Shown here: in pieces, positions 1 to 9,533 of the stretch
How the letters are laid out: every line of letters begins with the position of its first letter
Numbering within the stretch: the first letter of the stretch is position 1
Assembly (NCBI GenBank): GCA_964569425.1
Contig: CAZMVD010000043.1
Location: forward strand, 1-30,035
DNA: 30,035 nucleotides
DNA from: JACQXM01 sp964569425
GTDB lineage: Bacteria > Planctomycetota > Phycisphaerae > UBA1845
Direction of reading: 5' to 3'
The notes under the pieces: generated by a model
Told to the model about the DNA's origin: nothing
The model's database searches: none
What the model saw: only the letters and a program-made list of their open reading frames with translations
Made by a program: the position numbers and the translations under genes

Positions 1-105
1 CCTGTTAACCAATTCGGGTTGTTAACCACGAGAGGCCGAGAGTTTGAGAGTTTTAGGCGGGGGCGCGAACGTAACCGTCACGGTTGCGACCGGGGAGATC
101 GACGG

Positions 106-135
106 GCCACCGAGAACTTCGGTGGCTTTATTGTT
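106..135 (+). terminator. Rho-independent terminator of an upstream gene
   Basis: An 8-bp perfect stem (GCCACCGA at 106-113 and TCGGTGGC at 119-126) closes a 5-nt loop and is followed by the T-rich run TTTATTGTT. It probably ends transcription of a plus-strand gene lying left of the window. No confident coding sequence precedes it inside the window. Confidence 0.7.
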
Positions 136-621
136 AGCGGCTCCGGGCAGCTTCGAAGTCTACGCCGGAGCGCCCTAAGTCGCGCAGCCACGAAACGTTA
201 CGGCAGTACCGCCGATCGTCCGCGCTCTCTGTTTGCAACCCGACATTCGTCTCCCCGAATGTAACCCTCCCAGTAACTCTCGCGCCGGCACCCATCGATG
301 CAGTGTCCATTCATCGGGCATTCCTTTCCCACGGACAGTTAGTTCGAGGCTGCTCCTCGGACGGGTGACGTCCGTACTTTGGGCGTCAGCCAAAAAGCTA
401 GGCGCTCATGACTTTTGTTTTCCGGAAAGGCGGGAGGAACCGCTATCACGTGTCTTGGGCAACTTGACCAAGGGTAAACAGAGTTGTCCCGGACCCAAAC
501 CTGAATCGGGGTCCCACTTGGACGAGGCCCATTGAAGTGAATTTGCAATAGCAGTACTCTTCTGCCATGCTCGAGGTGACGACTAGTGCACGCTTCAAAT
601 GGCAACGGAAAGCACGCGACA
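136..621. other. Intergenic region before the sigma factor gene
   Basis: About 490 bases with no convincing gene. Open frames on both strands here have no recognisable domains and no ribosome-binding sites. The promoter of the sigma-kinase operon should lie here, but I cannot point to a clear -35/-10 pair. ECF-dependent promoters would not look like the housekeeping consensus. Confidence 0.5.
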
Positions 622-1209
622 ATGTCTCACAGTAACAACGAGAAAACAAACTCGGTAACCACCCTCCTGGTGCGAGTACGGGCGGGCGATTCGGTGGCGC
701 TGGAAGACCTGTTCCACCGGGTATACCCCGATTTGAAGCGCCTGGCTCGGAGTATTGTTGCTCGACGAGCCAAGGGGCCGAATACGCCAAGCGCAACAAC
801 GCTCGTGCAAGATGCATGCCGGCGGATTTTCGAGAAAGAATCGCTGAACGCGGAGAGCCGCCGCCAGTTCTTCCGCCTTTTTTGCCGTGCCATGGAGGAC
901 GAATGGGTCGAACGGGCTCGGCACGATCTTGCCAATAAGAGGCGACCAAAGGGCGCTCGCGAACCTCTGACCGACTTCGCTCATGAAGCGGGAACTGGGG
1001 AAATAGATTTCGCACATCTGCGGCAAGCCGTGGCCGAGTTGGCTATCGTCGACGCAGACGCCGCTGAGGTCGTGACCCTTCGATTCTACTGCGCGACCAC
1101 ACTTCAAGAGACGGCGGACGTCATGGGGTCCACATTGGCTGTCGTACGGCGCAATTGGAGCTATGCCAAGGCATGGTTGCATGAGCAGCTTGCGCGCGAC
1201 GGGAATTGA
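622..1209 (+). CDS. ECF-type RNA polymerase sigma factor
   Basis: A 195-aa sigma factor of the ECF-like family common in Planctomycetes and Acidobacteria (Sigma70_ECF). Such factors direct RNA polymerase to dedicated promoters. The region-2-like part (about residues 14-75) contains VYPDLKRLARSI and TTLVQDACRRI. The region-4 helix-turn-helix (about 150-190) contains VVTLRFYCATTLQETADVMG and the recognition helix RRNWSYAKAWL. I start at the ATG at 622, preceded by GGAAAG at 607-612; a GTG at 586 would add 12 residues but lacks a better site. The kinase gene begins 86 bases downstream on the same strand. Such sigma-kinase pairs are common in planctomycetes, and the kinase is the likely signalling partner. 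No anti-sigma factor gene is visible. Confidence 0.88.
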   Translation: MSHSNNEKTNSVTTLLVRVRAGDSVALEDLFHRVYPDLKRLARSIVARRAKGPNTPSATTLVQDACRRIFEKESLNAESRRQFFRLFCRAMEDEWVERARHDLANKRRPKGAREPLTDFAHEAGTGEIDFAHLRQAVAELAIVDADAAEVVTLRFYCATTLQETADVMGSTLAVVRRNWSYAKAWLHEQLARDGN

Positions 1210-1295
1210 TTTCGCCTTCCATGTAAGAAGAAAGCGCACGGGTTCTCGGGATTTTCGGCTAGTAACAGGTCGGCCAGGCAGGGAGAAATGATTTC

Positions 1296-3506
1296 GTGGT
1301 CAAAGAGTGGGACGAGAAGTCCGTCTTCCTGGCGGCCCTGGACACCCCTGTGGACCAGCGCGCCGCCTATCTTCAGGCCGCGTGTCCTGACGAGGCGGCG
1401 CGAGAACGGATCGAAGCACTGCTTGAGCACCATGCCGCCGTGACGCGTGAGCTGTTAAGCGCGCTACCGCACGGCGAACAGGAGGCGGTCGAAGACGCCC
1501 CTGCTCGGATCGACGAGTTTCAGATCCTGCGGCGGATCGGCGAGGGCGGAATGGGAGTGGTATACTTGGCCGAGGACCTCATCTTGGGGCGAAAAGTTGC
1601 CTTGAAAGTCCTTGCTCCTGGCTTGATTGGTTCGGACCAAGCCCTCGCGCGCTTTCGCACCGAGGCGCGCAGTTCGGCCGCGATCAAGCATCCCGGCATC
1701 GTGCCCGTTTATAAGTACGGGTTCGACGGCGAGATTCACTACATCGCGTGCGAGTATGTTGACGGGCCGACGCTCACCAAGTTCATTGAGTTCGAGCGCG
1801 GCCGGAGATATGGACGGACCGGCACGGTAGATATCCGTGCCTGGTATCGGCAGGCTGCCGAGACCATCGGCGCGGTCGCGGAGGCGCTCGACGCCGCTCA
1901 TCGGAATCAGATCATTCACCGTGACGTAAAGCCATCGAACATTCTCATGGACCCGGACCACGGACCGCGATTGACCGATTTCGGAATCGCCAAGCACCTG
2001 GGCGATGACGGTCGGTCGGCGGTGACCGCCCTGATCGGCAGTTGTCATTACATGAGTCCGGAACAGGCGTCGATTGCGGGAACCGCGGTGGACCAACGGA
2101 GCGATATTTTCTCGCTGGGGGTTGTGCTCTATGAGCTGTTGACGTTGCGGCGTCCATTCAACGGTGAAAGCCAAGGCGAGATTCTGCGGGCCGTCGCGGA
2201 ATTGGACCCGGTCCGGCCAAAGGCGTTGGACAATCGAATTCCCCGAGACCTGGAGATTATCTGCCAGAAATCGCTGGAGAAGCGGCCGCAGGACCGCTAC
2301 CAGACGGCGGGCCATGTCGCCGCCGACCTGCGGTGCTTTCTGGCAGGCGACCCGATTCTGGCGAGTCCGCTTCGGCTTTCGCGCCGCATAGCGCGGTGGA
2401 TTCGTCGGCGAAGGCGGGTGGCTGGCGTTTCATTGATTGCCCTCTTAGCCTTATCACTTTGCATGGCCGGAATTGAAATGCACCGTGAGCGTGCTCGTTC
2501 CCTAGCATGGGTTACTCTCGAAACGGACGGCGTGCCTTGCAACGCGTGGCTGCAACCTAGCGATCTCACTTCGCTGCGCATTAGCTCGCGTCGGCAATTA
2601 CTTGGCTCGCTAGGTAGAACGCCCCTTCAGATTCCGTTAGGGCAATACCGTTTGACGGTTGCGCGCGTCGAGGATGGAGAGTACGTTGAGTTTAACCTCA
2701 TCCTGCGTGAACCCGGCCCAATGGGTCAGACAGTGCTTCGCGTGGTCGATGCGTCGGATTTAGCAGGCCAGCGCAGCCGCAAGGGAGAACTGGTCGGTGT
2801 TTTCCGCGAGGTGCGGGAAATCCTGGCGAATGGAATGGTCCGCATAGGAGGCGGCACAACGGATTTGCAGCGGTCGCCCGGCGATCACGTTCTGCTGCAA
2901 GGAGCGATTGTCCTCGACGAGTTCTACATTGACCAAACTGAGGTTTCCAATCGAGAGTACAAAGCGTTTACTGAAGCAACGGGTCATTCGCCACCGCATT
3001 CATGGAGCGCAACATCGGTTTGGGAGAGCATCGCAGACCTCCCGGTAATATGGCTATCGCTGGCGGACGCAGAAGCGTTTGCAAGGTGGAAAGGCAAGCG
3101 GCTGCCGAGTCTGTGGGAATGGCAACGCGCGGCTCGCGGTCCCGGCGCTATGCTCTTTCCCTCAGGCGACAAGCTGCCGGCAGTCGATAGCGACCCGCCG
3201 CTGGTTCCTTTTGGATCAAACGCCGACGCCATCCTCAAGAGTTATCTAGTGGGCGTGACCTCGGTTCACGCACCTGCGCCCTGGGATCCGCGCGATGGAC
3301 TGTGGCACACTTTTTCGAATGTGCGTGAACTGAGCGGAACCGTCGATCTCCGTCAGGCTGCCGTATTCCTGCTTGGTCGGGACTGGCGGCAACCAAGCGA
3401 CCTTGGCGACCTTCGAGACTTTACTACGGCACCGCTGCACCTACCGGCAGCGTCAAGTGGCTTTCGATGTGCGAAGAGCGTTTTCTTTTTAGAATTGGAG
3501 GACTAA
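1296..3506 (+). CDS. Membrane Ser/Thr protein kinase with C-terminal SUMF1-like domain
   Basis: A 736-aa protein. Residues about 72-345 form a Hanks-type kinase: glycine loop GEGGMG (82-87), ATP-binding lysine in VALKV (104), catalytic IIHRDVKPSN (206-215), DFG (228-230) and SPE (254-256). All key residues are present, so it should be active. A basic stretch and one membrane helix (about 375-395) follow. Next is a PEGA-like beta segment (about 405-480). The last part, about 505-730, is a SUMF1/FGE-sulfatase-like fold with IDQTEVSNREYKAF, LPSLWEWQRAARG and a terminal GFRCAKS. The kinase is probably cytoplasmic and the SUMF1-like part extracytoplasmic, perhaps as a sensor. The start is GTG with GGGAG at 1281-1285. 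The next gene begins 2 bases after the stop. Confidence 0.9.
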   Translation: MVKEWDEKSVFLAALDTPVDQRAAYLQAACPDEAARERIEALLEHHAAVTRELLSALPHGEQEAVEDAPARIDEFQILRRIGEGGMGVVYLAEDLILGRKVALKVLAPGLIGSDQALARFRTEARSSAAIKHPGIVPVYKYGFDGEIHYIACEYVDGPTLTKFIEFERGRRYGRTGTVDIRAWYRQAAETIGAVAEALDAAHRNQIIHRDVKPSNILMDPDHGPRLTDFGIAKHLGDDGRSAVTALIGSCHYMSPEQASIAGTAVDQRSDIFSLGVVLYELLTLRRPFNGESQGEILRAVAELDPVRPKALDNRIPRDLEIICQKSLEKRPQDRYQTAGHVAADLRCFLAGDPILASPLRLSRRIARWIRRRRRVAGVSLIALLALSLCMAGIEMHRERARSLAWVTLETDGVPCNAWLQPSDLTSLRISSRRQLLGSLGRTPLQIPLGQYRLTVARVEDGEYVEFNLILREPGPMGQTVLRVVDASDLAGQRSRKGELVGVFREVREILANGMVRIGGGTTDLQRSPGDHVLLQGAIVLDEFYIDQTEVSNREYKAFTEATGHSPPHSWSATSVWESIADLPVIWLSLADAEAFARWKGKRLPSLWEWQRAARGPGAMLFPSGDKLPAVDSDPPLVPFGSNADAILKSYLVGVTSVHAPAPWDPRDGLWHTFSNVRELSGTVDLRQAAVFLLGRDWRQPSDLGDLRDFTTAPLHLPAASSGFRCAKSVFFLELED

Positions 3507-3508
3507 CG

Positions 3509-3946
3509 ATGCCAATCTACAAACTAACTTCGGCCCGGCTCCTTGTAGAGACCTATGGAAGCTACTGTCATCCCATGAATCGGGATCCATCGCACCTATT
3601 GGCGGAGTACTTGGACGACTCCGAGCCACTCCAGATAGCACTGGACGCCGCGCGAAACGCTTGGTCCATAGACGCAGCAAACTCGGAAGTCGCAATGACA
3701 GAAGCAAAACAATATGTTGATGGAAGACTCTCGAGCACTGGGGCTGGATACAAGTTACTTGCCCAACTGGCACCGACTTACCGCCCGATCCTGAATGCCC
3801 AGGGAGTTCCCATTGGTCATGAGACTATCGTGTGGCTGTATCGCACGAGTAACAATACACCTCATTCCCTAATAGTGGAGGGTGAATACAACAGCTTCGA
3901 TTATGGACTGGTGGGAACAGTCTTCCTGGCGGTGAATTCGCAATGA
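3509..3946 (+). CDS. Hypothetical 145-aa protein in the kinase operon
   Basis: I do not recognise this family. The ATG at 3509 is preceded by a strong GGAGG at 3497-3501. The open frame runs further upstream into the kinase gene, but that start has no support. There is no signal peptide or membrane segment. The protein is mixed alpha/beta in appearance; the C-terminal half (PTYRPILNAQGVPIGHETIV, then aromatic residues) looks beta-rich. The stop overlaps the start of the tyrosinase-like gene in an ATGA, implying translational coupling. A role as partner or accessory of the copper protein is possible, but that is inference from position only. Confidence 0.75.
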   Translation: MPIYKLTSARLLVETYGSYCHPMNRDPSHLLAEYLDDSEPLQIALDAARNAWSIDAANSEVAMTEAKQYVDGRLSSTGAGYKLLAQLAPTYRPILNAQGVPIGHETIVWLYRTSNNTPHSLIVEGEYNSFDYGLVGTVFLAVNSQ

Positions 3947-4797
3947 TTCAAATGCCGCTAGAAGTCATCAAGGAGCTTGCGAAGCGCTCTTATCGCATGG
4001 AACACCTGCTCTGGCACATGTTGCGCGATCATTGGGAGAGATTGAAACCGGATGCAAAGAGGCAATTTGCAGTGTCGTTTCCAGCCGAATGGATTCCACC
4101 CTCGCCGACACTGGATCATACGGCGCGCGTGATCTACGGTAGGCGGGCCGGGCGCGACTTTCTTTTCATGCACCGCGGGATGATTCGCCATGTAGATGCC
4201 CTTCTACAAGGTCACGGTGGATCGCGAGTTAGAGGATGGTCGGCCCCTCCACAGGTCGGCGATTGCACGTACGAGGTCCCAAGGGACCGTGCGCTTACCC
4301 CTCGAAGGTATCCGGCAAAGGACGCTGCCGTCTGGCAGGGCTTCCTGGATGCGGCAAAGCAATTTACATGCTCGCGATATCTAGCAGGCGTCACAATTGA
4401 CGATCTGGGGACGCAGATAGAGTTTGGTATCCACGCTGCAATGCATGAGCGGTTCGGGGGCTGGGGCGTGCCGCGATACCGTTTGGATTTTGAGGGCATC
4501 CCTCCAATCTACGATGACCCAAAATACGACACACTGTTCGACGCTTATTCTGCACATGTTCATCCGTGGTTCTGGAAGATCCATGGTTGGATTGACGCGC
4601 GCATTTACGATTGGGAAATGGCTAATGCAACCAAGCTCACCGGCATTGAGCCGTGGCTGGGACCCATGGCGCACCATCACGGCGGCCATGGGCACGGCAC
4701 TCACGCCCACAACGGAGTGGTGGAGAGGGCTGTCTCTTTTCTGATTGCTCAGGGAGCAGACGGGCATTTTCGAGCTCGGCTCTTTGAAGCTGGCTAA
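3943..4797 (+). CDS. Tyrosinase-like type-3 copper protein (putative)
   Basis: A 284-aa protein with features of the tyrosinase/polyphenol oxidase superfamily, which oxidises phenols at a di-copper centre. FMHRGMIRHVDALL (about residues 76-89) resembles the third CuA ligand helix (WHR..L..fE). HAAMHERFGG (164-173) matches the CuB HxxxH..GG motif. The segment ending WKIHGWIDARI (about 211-221) matches the last CuB helix, usually written DPxFxxHHxxIDrxW, with H214 as ligand. The first two CuA histidines are less clear (H21, H25 and H30 are candidates), so it may be a divergent or incomplete site. A histidine/glycine-rich stretch (MAHHHGGHGHGTHAH, about 242-256) could hold metal. There is no signal peptide. 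It is translationally coupled to the gene before it. Confidence 0.6.
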   Translation: MIQMPLEVIKELAKRSYRMEHLLWHMLRDHWERLKPDAKRQFAVSFPAEWIPPSPTLDHTARVIYGRRAGRDFLFMHRGMIRHVDALLQGHGGSRVRGWSAPPQVGDCTYEVPRDRALTPRRYPAKDAAVWQGFLDAAKQFTCSRYLAGVTIDDLGTQIEFGIHAAMHERFGGWGVPRYRLDFEGIPPIYDDPKYDTLFDAYSAHVHPWFWKIHGWIDARIYDWEMANATKLTGIEPWLGPMAHHHGGHGHGTHAHNGVVERAVSFLIAQGADGHFRARLFEAG

Positions 4798-4842
4798 GCA
4801 CCAACAAAGTAAGCGACAGGTTCGCGCGCTTGGAGACTGCAC

Positions 4843-5148
4843 GTGGCGCACCTGTTTCAAGTCGTACCGGGAACGGGCGCAATGGTTAATGCTCTTAACG
4901 CTCGCCTTGGCTCCAGGCTTGAGCCTCGTGGTATAGCGAGAGACGGAGTGCGGCTGTTAACCGTGTTGCATCGGAATGGTGGCGTGTACGAGGCGAGCGG
5001 CCCGGACCTTCCGCGGCTTTTCAGTTGGATGCGAGCACGAGTCGTTGACCATACCGGCTGGGGGCTAGTGATGAAGGTAAGGCCGACAGTGACGAGTGAC
5101 CGTTTGAAGGCGCGCAAATCTGAATCGCTTTTTCGGCTTATCTACTAA
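4843..5148 (+). CDS. Hypothetical 101-aa protein
   Basis: A small basic protein of unknown family, placed between the tyrosinase-like gene (45 bases upstream) and the large lipoprotein gene, all on one strand. The start is GTG with GGAG at 4832-4835, seven bases upstream. It has no signal peptide, membrane helix or known motif. The residue composition (LNARLGSRLEPRGI, LPRLFSWMRARVV) looks like a compact globular protein. An overlapping open frame at 4745-4936 has no start support, so I prefer this one. Confidence 0.5.
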   Translation: MAHLFQVVPGTGAMVNALNARLGSRLEPRGIARDGVRLLTVLHRNGGVYEASGPDLPRLFSWMRARVVDHTGWGLVMKVRPTVTSDRLKARKSESLFRLIY

Positions 5149-5231
5149 TCACGCGAGACGTGTTTGCCAATGCAGTGAACGATGGTCCGGGCTGTGGGCG
5201 TACTGCGGGGACCGAATTCAGAAGGTGATTG

Positions 5232-8200
5232 ATGAAAATGAACGGCAAGCGAAGTGACAGTTGTATGGGCCTTTTTGTGGTGACGCAAAGGTACATCGCC
5301 CACAAGGGCGGCCATCCGGTTAGGGCTGTCGGTCTTGTCCTGCTCGTGGCCGCGACCTTCGCGGGCTGCCACCAGGGTCCGAAGGACCCCTGGCAAGATG
5401 CCCGGCGGAATCTGTGTCGGCTGGAGAAAGATCTTCGCGGAAACGGCCTGGTGACGGTCAAACGCCCCGACGTGTGGACCGAAAACCGACTTTATCCCTA
5501 CCGCCGCGAATTCGAAGAGGTCTTCTACAACACGCAGATGCTCAAGGACTTCAAGCCGAAGCTGACGGCGTCGGAGTCGGCGGTCCAAACCAGGCGGCTG
5601 GGCATGGCACTCAGCGCCGCCCTTGAGGCCGAACGGATTCGTGCAGACAAAGGCCCGGGACTCGGCCAGTTCCTTTCGATGGCGTTGCTTGAAAACCTCA
5701 CACCAGGGCAGGGAATGACAGACACCGATTTCTTCAAGATTCTCCAGGCCGGGGCCAAGGCATACGTTGCAAGTCAGACAGGTCTGGATCCCACGGCATT
5801 TGCCGGGCTCCTGGCGGCCGTCGATGGGGCCTCCGGCGGTGGCGATAGCAACACAGATGGGAATAGCGGTGGCGGTTCCGGAGAAAACAGCGGATCGAAT
5901 TCAGGCACCGGTGAAGGCGGCAACACAGGAGATGCCCCCGCGACAGATGCGGCGGGTGGCCAAACGCCTTCGGCTGGTGCTGCGCCCACGACGGGGTCGA
6001 ATGAGAGCGATTCTGCTGAAAGTGGCACCAAGGCCGACCTGCCGTCGTTCGATTGGGCGCTGACGAAGGCCAACATTCCCGATCTCTATGATGTTCCCGG
6101 CGCATCGGCTACGCTCGATCTGCTCTCCCCGTACGAGGTGCAGAAGCAAAAGCGCGCCTTTGTCCAACAGAACCACTTGTTCCGCATCGGCAACGAGCCC
6201 GACGACGGCACGCGCATGAACGGGTACCGCCTGTACTACATGCGCTTCATGGTCAGCGTCACACCGAGCGCCAAGACGCGGAGTGGCTATTCGGCGGAAG
6301 TAATGTTGACGCCGACCTATCCGGTCGCCGAAGCTGCCCGCGACTGGGTCGCTCAATACATTCGTGGGATGCTGCGGGAGAAAATCTTGCGGGTGGTAGA
6401 ACTCGGGCTCGAACGTGTAATTGCTGAGCGGCTTCAGGAATACGCAAACACGACATTGACGTGGCGGAAATTGCAGGAAGCCTCAAGACTGGTGCAGATG
6501 ATTGAGGGTTCGCTCGATCGCGCGCACCAGCACATCAACGAGAACAGGTGCGAATCGGCGAAGAACGAAATCGAGCTTGCGAATAACGCAGTCGAGAAAC
6601 TCGAACTGTTCGTTCAATGCGGGGCGTCCAAGCATGAACTCGCGCAACTTGGGAAACGGTTCAGCGATTACCTGGCAACGTGCGAACCCAAGAAGTTTGC
6701 TGTTGACGCGAAGAAAAAGTCTGATGATCAGGCCGATAGAAAACTCATAGACGCCGAGAAAAAGCTTCGCGAGATCAAATCGGACTTCGCAACAACGTTT
6801 CCGCGGCCCTTGCGCGTCGCGTCGATCGACGACGCTTCGTGGTTCGCTTCCCAGTATGCCGACAGTCTACGGGCATCGACCGAGCCGTTGCAGAGAGCGT
6901 ACGATGATTCGGCGGATATCAATTCCATCCTAAAGGAAAATGCAACATTCCAAGCTGCTGTAGCCACGATCCTCGACCGACCCGTGCCAGTCACTACCCT
7001 CGCCGATGATCAACGAAACTGGCTGAATTCCAGGCTCGACCGGGCGAAAGAAGTAATTGAGCAACTCGAGAAGCTGGAAAAAGACCTCGAAACCACCAAG
7101 GCGGATCAATCCAAGAAAAACGACGAAGTAAGGCAGACCGAACAGGCGGCAATCGAAAAATGGTTGGAACTGAGAGCCGTCAAAGATGACCTCAAGGTAG
7201 TTCTCGGTGCCCAACAGGATTCCGACGCCGTTGCCTATGCCCATGACGTGGGAACCAAGCTGCGCAATGAATACCTCGGCATCATGCGCCTAGCGCAGCT
7301 CGCCTACGACGAACTCGCACGCGAGGCCGACGCCCACCTGCGAGTTCCCAACGCCGTGGACCTCAGCGACGACTCGAAAAAATCTCAGCGGCGGGATCGG
7401 GCCAGGGATGCTCTCTGTCAAATCGTGTCGGGAAGGTCCGTTCCACCGGCGTCGCAGAATTCCGGCACCGACGTGTGTCAGGGAGCGAACAAACCTACGG
7501 CTGGCTTGTCTAATCTGGTGAACTTCGACTTGAACGGGCTGTTGCACATCGACAAACTGGCGGACGAGGCACTTAAAGAACTGGCCGATCGGATCGGCAG
7601 ATACAGCTCTCCGGTTGATACATACAGGTATCTGTACTCAGGCGACGCACCAAGCGACAAGTCCAAGAGCGCCGACATCGCAGGATCAGGCCAAGGGACT
7701 GTAGCCATCAATGCGCTCAGTAACCTGATCGGGATTCGGTCTGATTCCGCCAAGTCAAACAAGGTGACAGATGACTCCGCAGTAAAGCCGCTTGACTACG
7801 CCAAGCTTCGCGGCTTTTTCTCCACTGACAACTGGCCGATCTACACCTTCGCGGTTGCGCCATTTTCGGAGGCGGAAAACATCGGCCGGGCGATCGATCT
7901 GAACAACGAAGTGCAAATCATGCTGAACGGGGCATTGAGCGCCGGCGGAACGGGCGATGTAAAGGGCGCCCTTGAGTACGCGCGCGCCGCACGCGAGCAG
8001 CTTCGCGCCGTGGAGGTCAATCGCACGGTCGTGGGTCTCGTGCGCGGCGAACAAAACTTTGGATGGCAGTTCAATCCCCCCTATACCCTGCCCGTCGCCG
8101 TAAAAGCGGGGAGCCGATATGCGCGTACCGGGGCCTATCGAAACATGCCGTCGCAGACGCACGAGGTCTTTGCCTTGGTCGCAGTTCCGGGATTCCTCCG

Positions 8201-9533
8201 CAGCATGGAATTCGGTGTTCACTACGATTGGACCGCGATCCAGCGAACAGATGGCGAGGTCATCGGCACGAACAAGGCTGCCGAGTACCTGCTGAGCTTT
8301 CAGGATATTGACACAAAGCTTGAGAACAAGTGCAAGTTCGGAACAGAGGGCCAGAAGGCGCCCTTTCTGTCCGAGCTCTACCGCCAGCGCATGGAACTCG
8401 TGGAATCGAGCCTGCCCCTGCGGATGATGCGCCGCGTCTTTCTGCCGTACGCCGATGTGAGCGAACGCATGACCAATACCGCAGGCGTCAGCAACCTATT
8501 GCCGCAGATTACCCGTGTCATTCCGCGGTATCTGCCCTCGGACCAATCGGTGGTCGTGACCGTGGAAGGAAAGAACTTCGATACCGGTCGCATCGGCGTA
8601 ATCGTGGGCGGGTACTCGGCTGGCAACGTACAGGTACTCAATGAGAGGACCATTGTGGCGACGGTGCCCGCGCGCGGAATTATTTCTGACCTTGCCGTCA
8701 TCAGGCGAGATGGACTCCTCTACGAGAAAGCCCGGGCCACCGAGACGGGCAAGAAACTCCTGCACGACATCGAGGGAATTGTCGACGTGATCGTCATCAC
8801 GCCCGCGGGCCTGGCCACCGACGTGGCACTGTTGCGCATCACCCGGCCGGCCGGTGCTGATAGCGCAAGCGGCGGTGGCATCACCGGCTCGGTGCCCGAC
8901 AAATCCGTAGTCGTGGCCAGCCCGCTCTGGGATCAGGCGGGCTTGGTCGTCACGCTGTCCGAAGGAATAAAAGAAACCTCAGGCACCCTCGTGCTGAAAT
9001 ACGACACCACTAAGATCGACTTGCCGGTAGACATCAAAGATCGCACCGTGACCCTCCGCGACGCGATCGGCACTGGCACCAGCCTATCCGTCCTCGCCGA
9101 CAAGGAGATCTCAAATCTATCGCTTTATCCCCAGGGTGGACATGCCGGCGGTCTCTCGATCAAGGGCAAACTCAAGGTTGAAAAGCTCACGGCCAAAGCG
9201 CCCGAAAAGCTTACCGTTCAAGGCACCGGTACGGACGCTATTGTGGCGGAGACAAAGTTCATTCTCGACTTCGCGCGCCCGGTGAAGGTCAAGTCCGGCA
9301 AACTCGTAATCGGCAACAAAGATGATTCAACCCAGAGTCAGTCGATTGAGTTTGCCGACGTGAGCGGCTCCAGTATCGAGGTCTCTCTGGCCGAAGGCGT
9401 TCGCAAGGAAATCGCAAAGTGGCTGGGAAGCCGTACGGAAGTTGACCTCGTGGTCAGGCTGGAAAACCTCAAACGGGCGACGGATGGTGCGTCGGAATCG
9501 TTGGATTGCGGTCGAACCAGGCTGGTCAAGTAG
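5232..9533 (+). CDS. Giant lipoprotein with coiled coils and IPT/TIG domain
   Basis: A 1433-aa envelope protein of unknown function. A hydrophobic stretch (about residues 31-45) ends in the lipobox TFAGC, with the acylated cysteine near 46. This n-region is long; a start at the ATG at 5265 would give a more usual signal peptide, but the ATG at 5232 has the better ribosome site (GAAGG at 5221-5225). Residues about 200-265 are a Gly/Ser/Asn/Asp/Thr-rich linker. About 390-650 is rich in charged helices with coiled-coil character (EQLEKLEKDLETTKADQSKK). An IPT/TIG-like beta domain (about 1085-1165) contains ITRVIPRYLPSDQSVVVTVEG and GVIVGGY. The rest is beta-rich. It is the last gene of the sigma-kinase operon and may be the surface or periplasmic output or structural component. 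Confidence 0.8.
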   Translation: MKMNGKRSDSCMGLFVVTQRYIAHKGGHPVRAVGLVLLVAATFAGCHQGPKDPWQDARRNLCRLEKDLRGNGLVTVKRPDVWTENRLYPYRREFEEVFYNTQMLKDFKPKLTASESAVQTRRLGMALSAALEAERIRADKGPGLGQFLSMALLENLTPGQGMTDTDFFKILQAGAKAYVASQTGLDPTAFAGLLAAVDGASGGGDSNTDGNSGGGSGENSGSNSGTGEGGNTGDAPATDAAGGQTPSAGAAPTTGSNESDSAESGTKADLPSFDWALTKANIPDLYDVPGASATLDLLSPYEVQKQKRAFVQQNHLFRIGNEPDDGTRMNGYRLYYMRFMVSVTPSAKTRSGYSAEVMLTPTYPVAEAARDWVAQYIRGMLREKILRVVELGLERVIAERLQEYANTTLTWRKLQEASRLVQMIEGSLDRAHQHINENRCESAKNEIELANNAVEKLELFVQCGASKHELAQLGKRFSDYLATCEPKKFAVDAKKKSDDQADRKLIDAEKKLREIKSDFATTFPRPLRVASIDDASWFASQYADSLRASTEPLQRAYDDSADINSILKENATFQAAVATILDRPVPVTTLADDQRNWLNSRLDRAKEVIEQLEKLEKDLETTKADQSKKNDEVRQTEQAAIEKWLELRAVKDDLKVVLGAQQDSDAVAYAHDVGTKLRNEYLGIMRLAQLAYDELAREADAHLRVPNAVDLSDDSKKSQRRDRARDALCQIVSGRSVPPASQNSGTDVCQGANKPTAGLSNLVNFDLNGLLHIDKLADEALKELADRIGRYSSPVDTYRYLYSGDAPSDKSKSADIAGSGQGTVAINALSNLIGIRSDSAKSNKVTDDSAVKPLDYAKLRGFFSTDNWPIYTFAVAPFSEAENIGRAIDLNNEVQIMLNGALSAGGTGDVKGALEYARAAREQLRAVEVNRTVVGLVRGEQNFGWQFNPPYTLPVAVKAGSRYARTGAYRNMPSQTHEVFALVAVPGFLRSMEFGVHYDWTAIQRTDGEVIGTNKAAEYLLSFQDIDTKLENKCKFGTEGQKAPFLSELYRQRMELVESSLPLRMMRRVFLPYADVSERMTNTAGVSNLLPQITRVIPRYLPSDQSVVVTVEGKNFDTGRIGVIVGGYSAGNVQVLNERTIVATVPARGIISDLAVIRRDGLLYEKARATETGKKLLHDIEGIVDVIVITPAGLATDVALLRITRPAGADSASGGGITGSVPDKSVVVASPLWDQAGLVVTLSEGIKETSGTLVLKYDTTKIDLPVDIKDRTVTLRDAIGTGTSLSVLADKEISNLSLYPQGGHAGGLSIKGKLKVEKLTAKAPEKLTVQGTGTDAIVAETKFILDFARPVKVKSGKLVIGNKDDSTQSQSIEFADVSGSSIEVSLAEGVRKEIAKWLGSRTEVDLVVRLENLKRATDGASESLDCGRTRLVK

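Noticed and set aside
26..177. Open frame of about 50 codons ending in SFEVYAGAP, which looks protein-like
   Set aside because: It is preceded by an in-frame stop at 23-25, has no good start, and a terminator hairpin lies inside it. It could be a decayed gene end, but the evidence is too thin to annotate.
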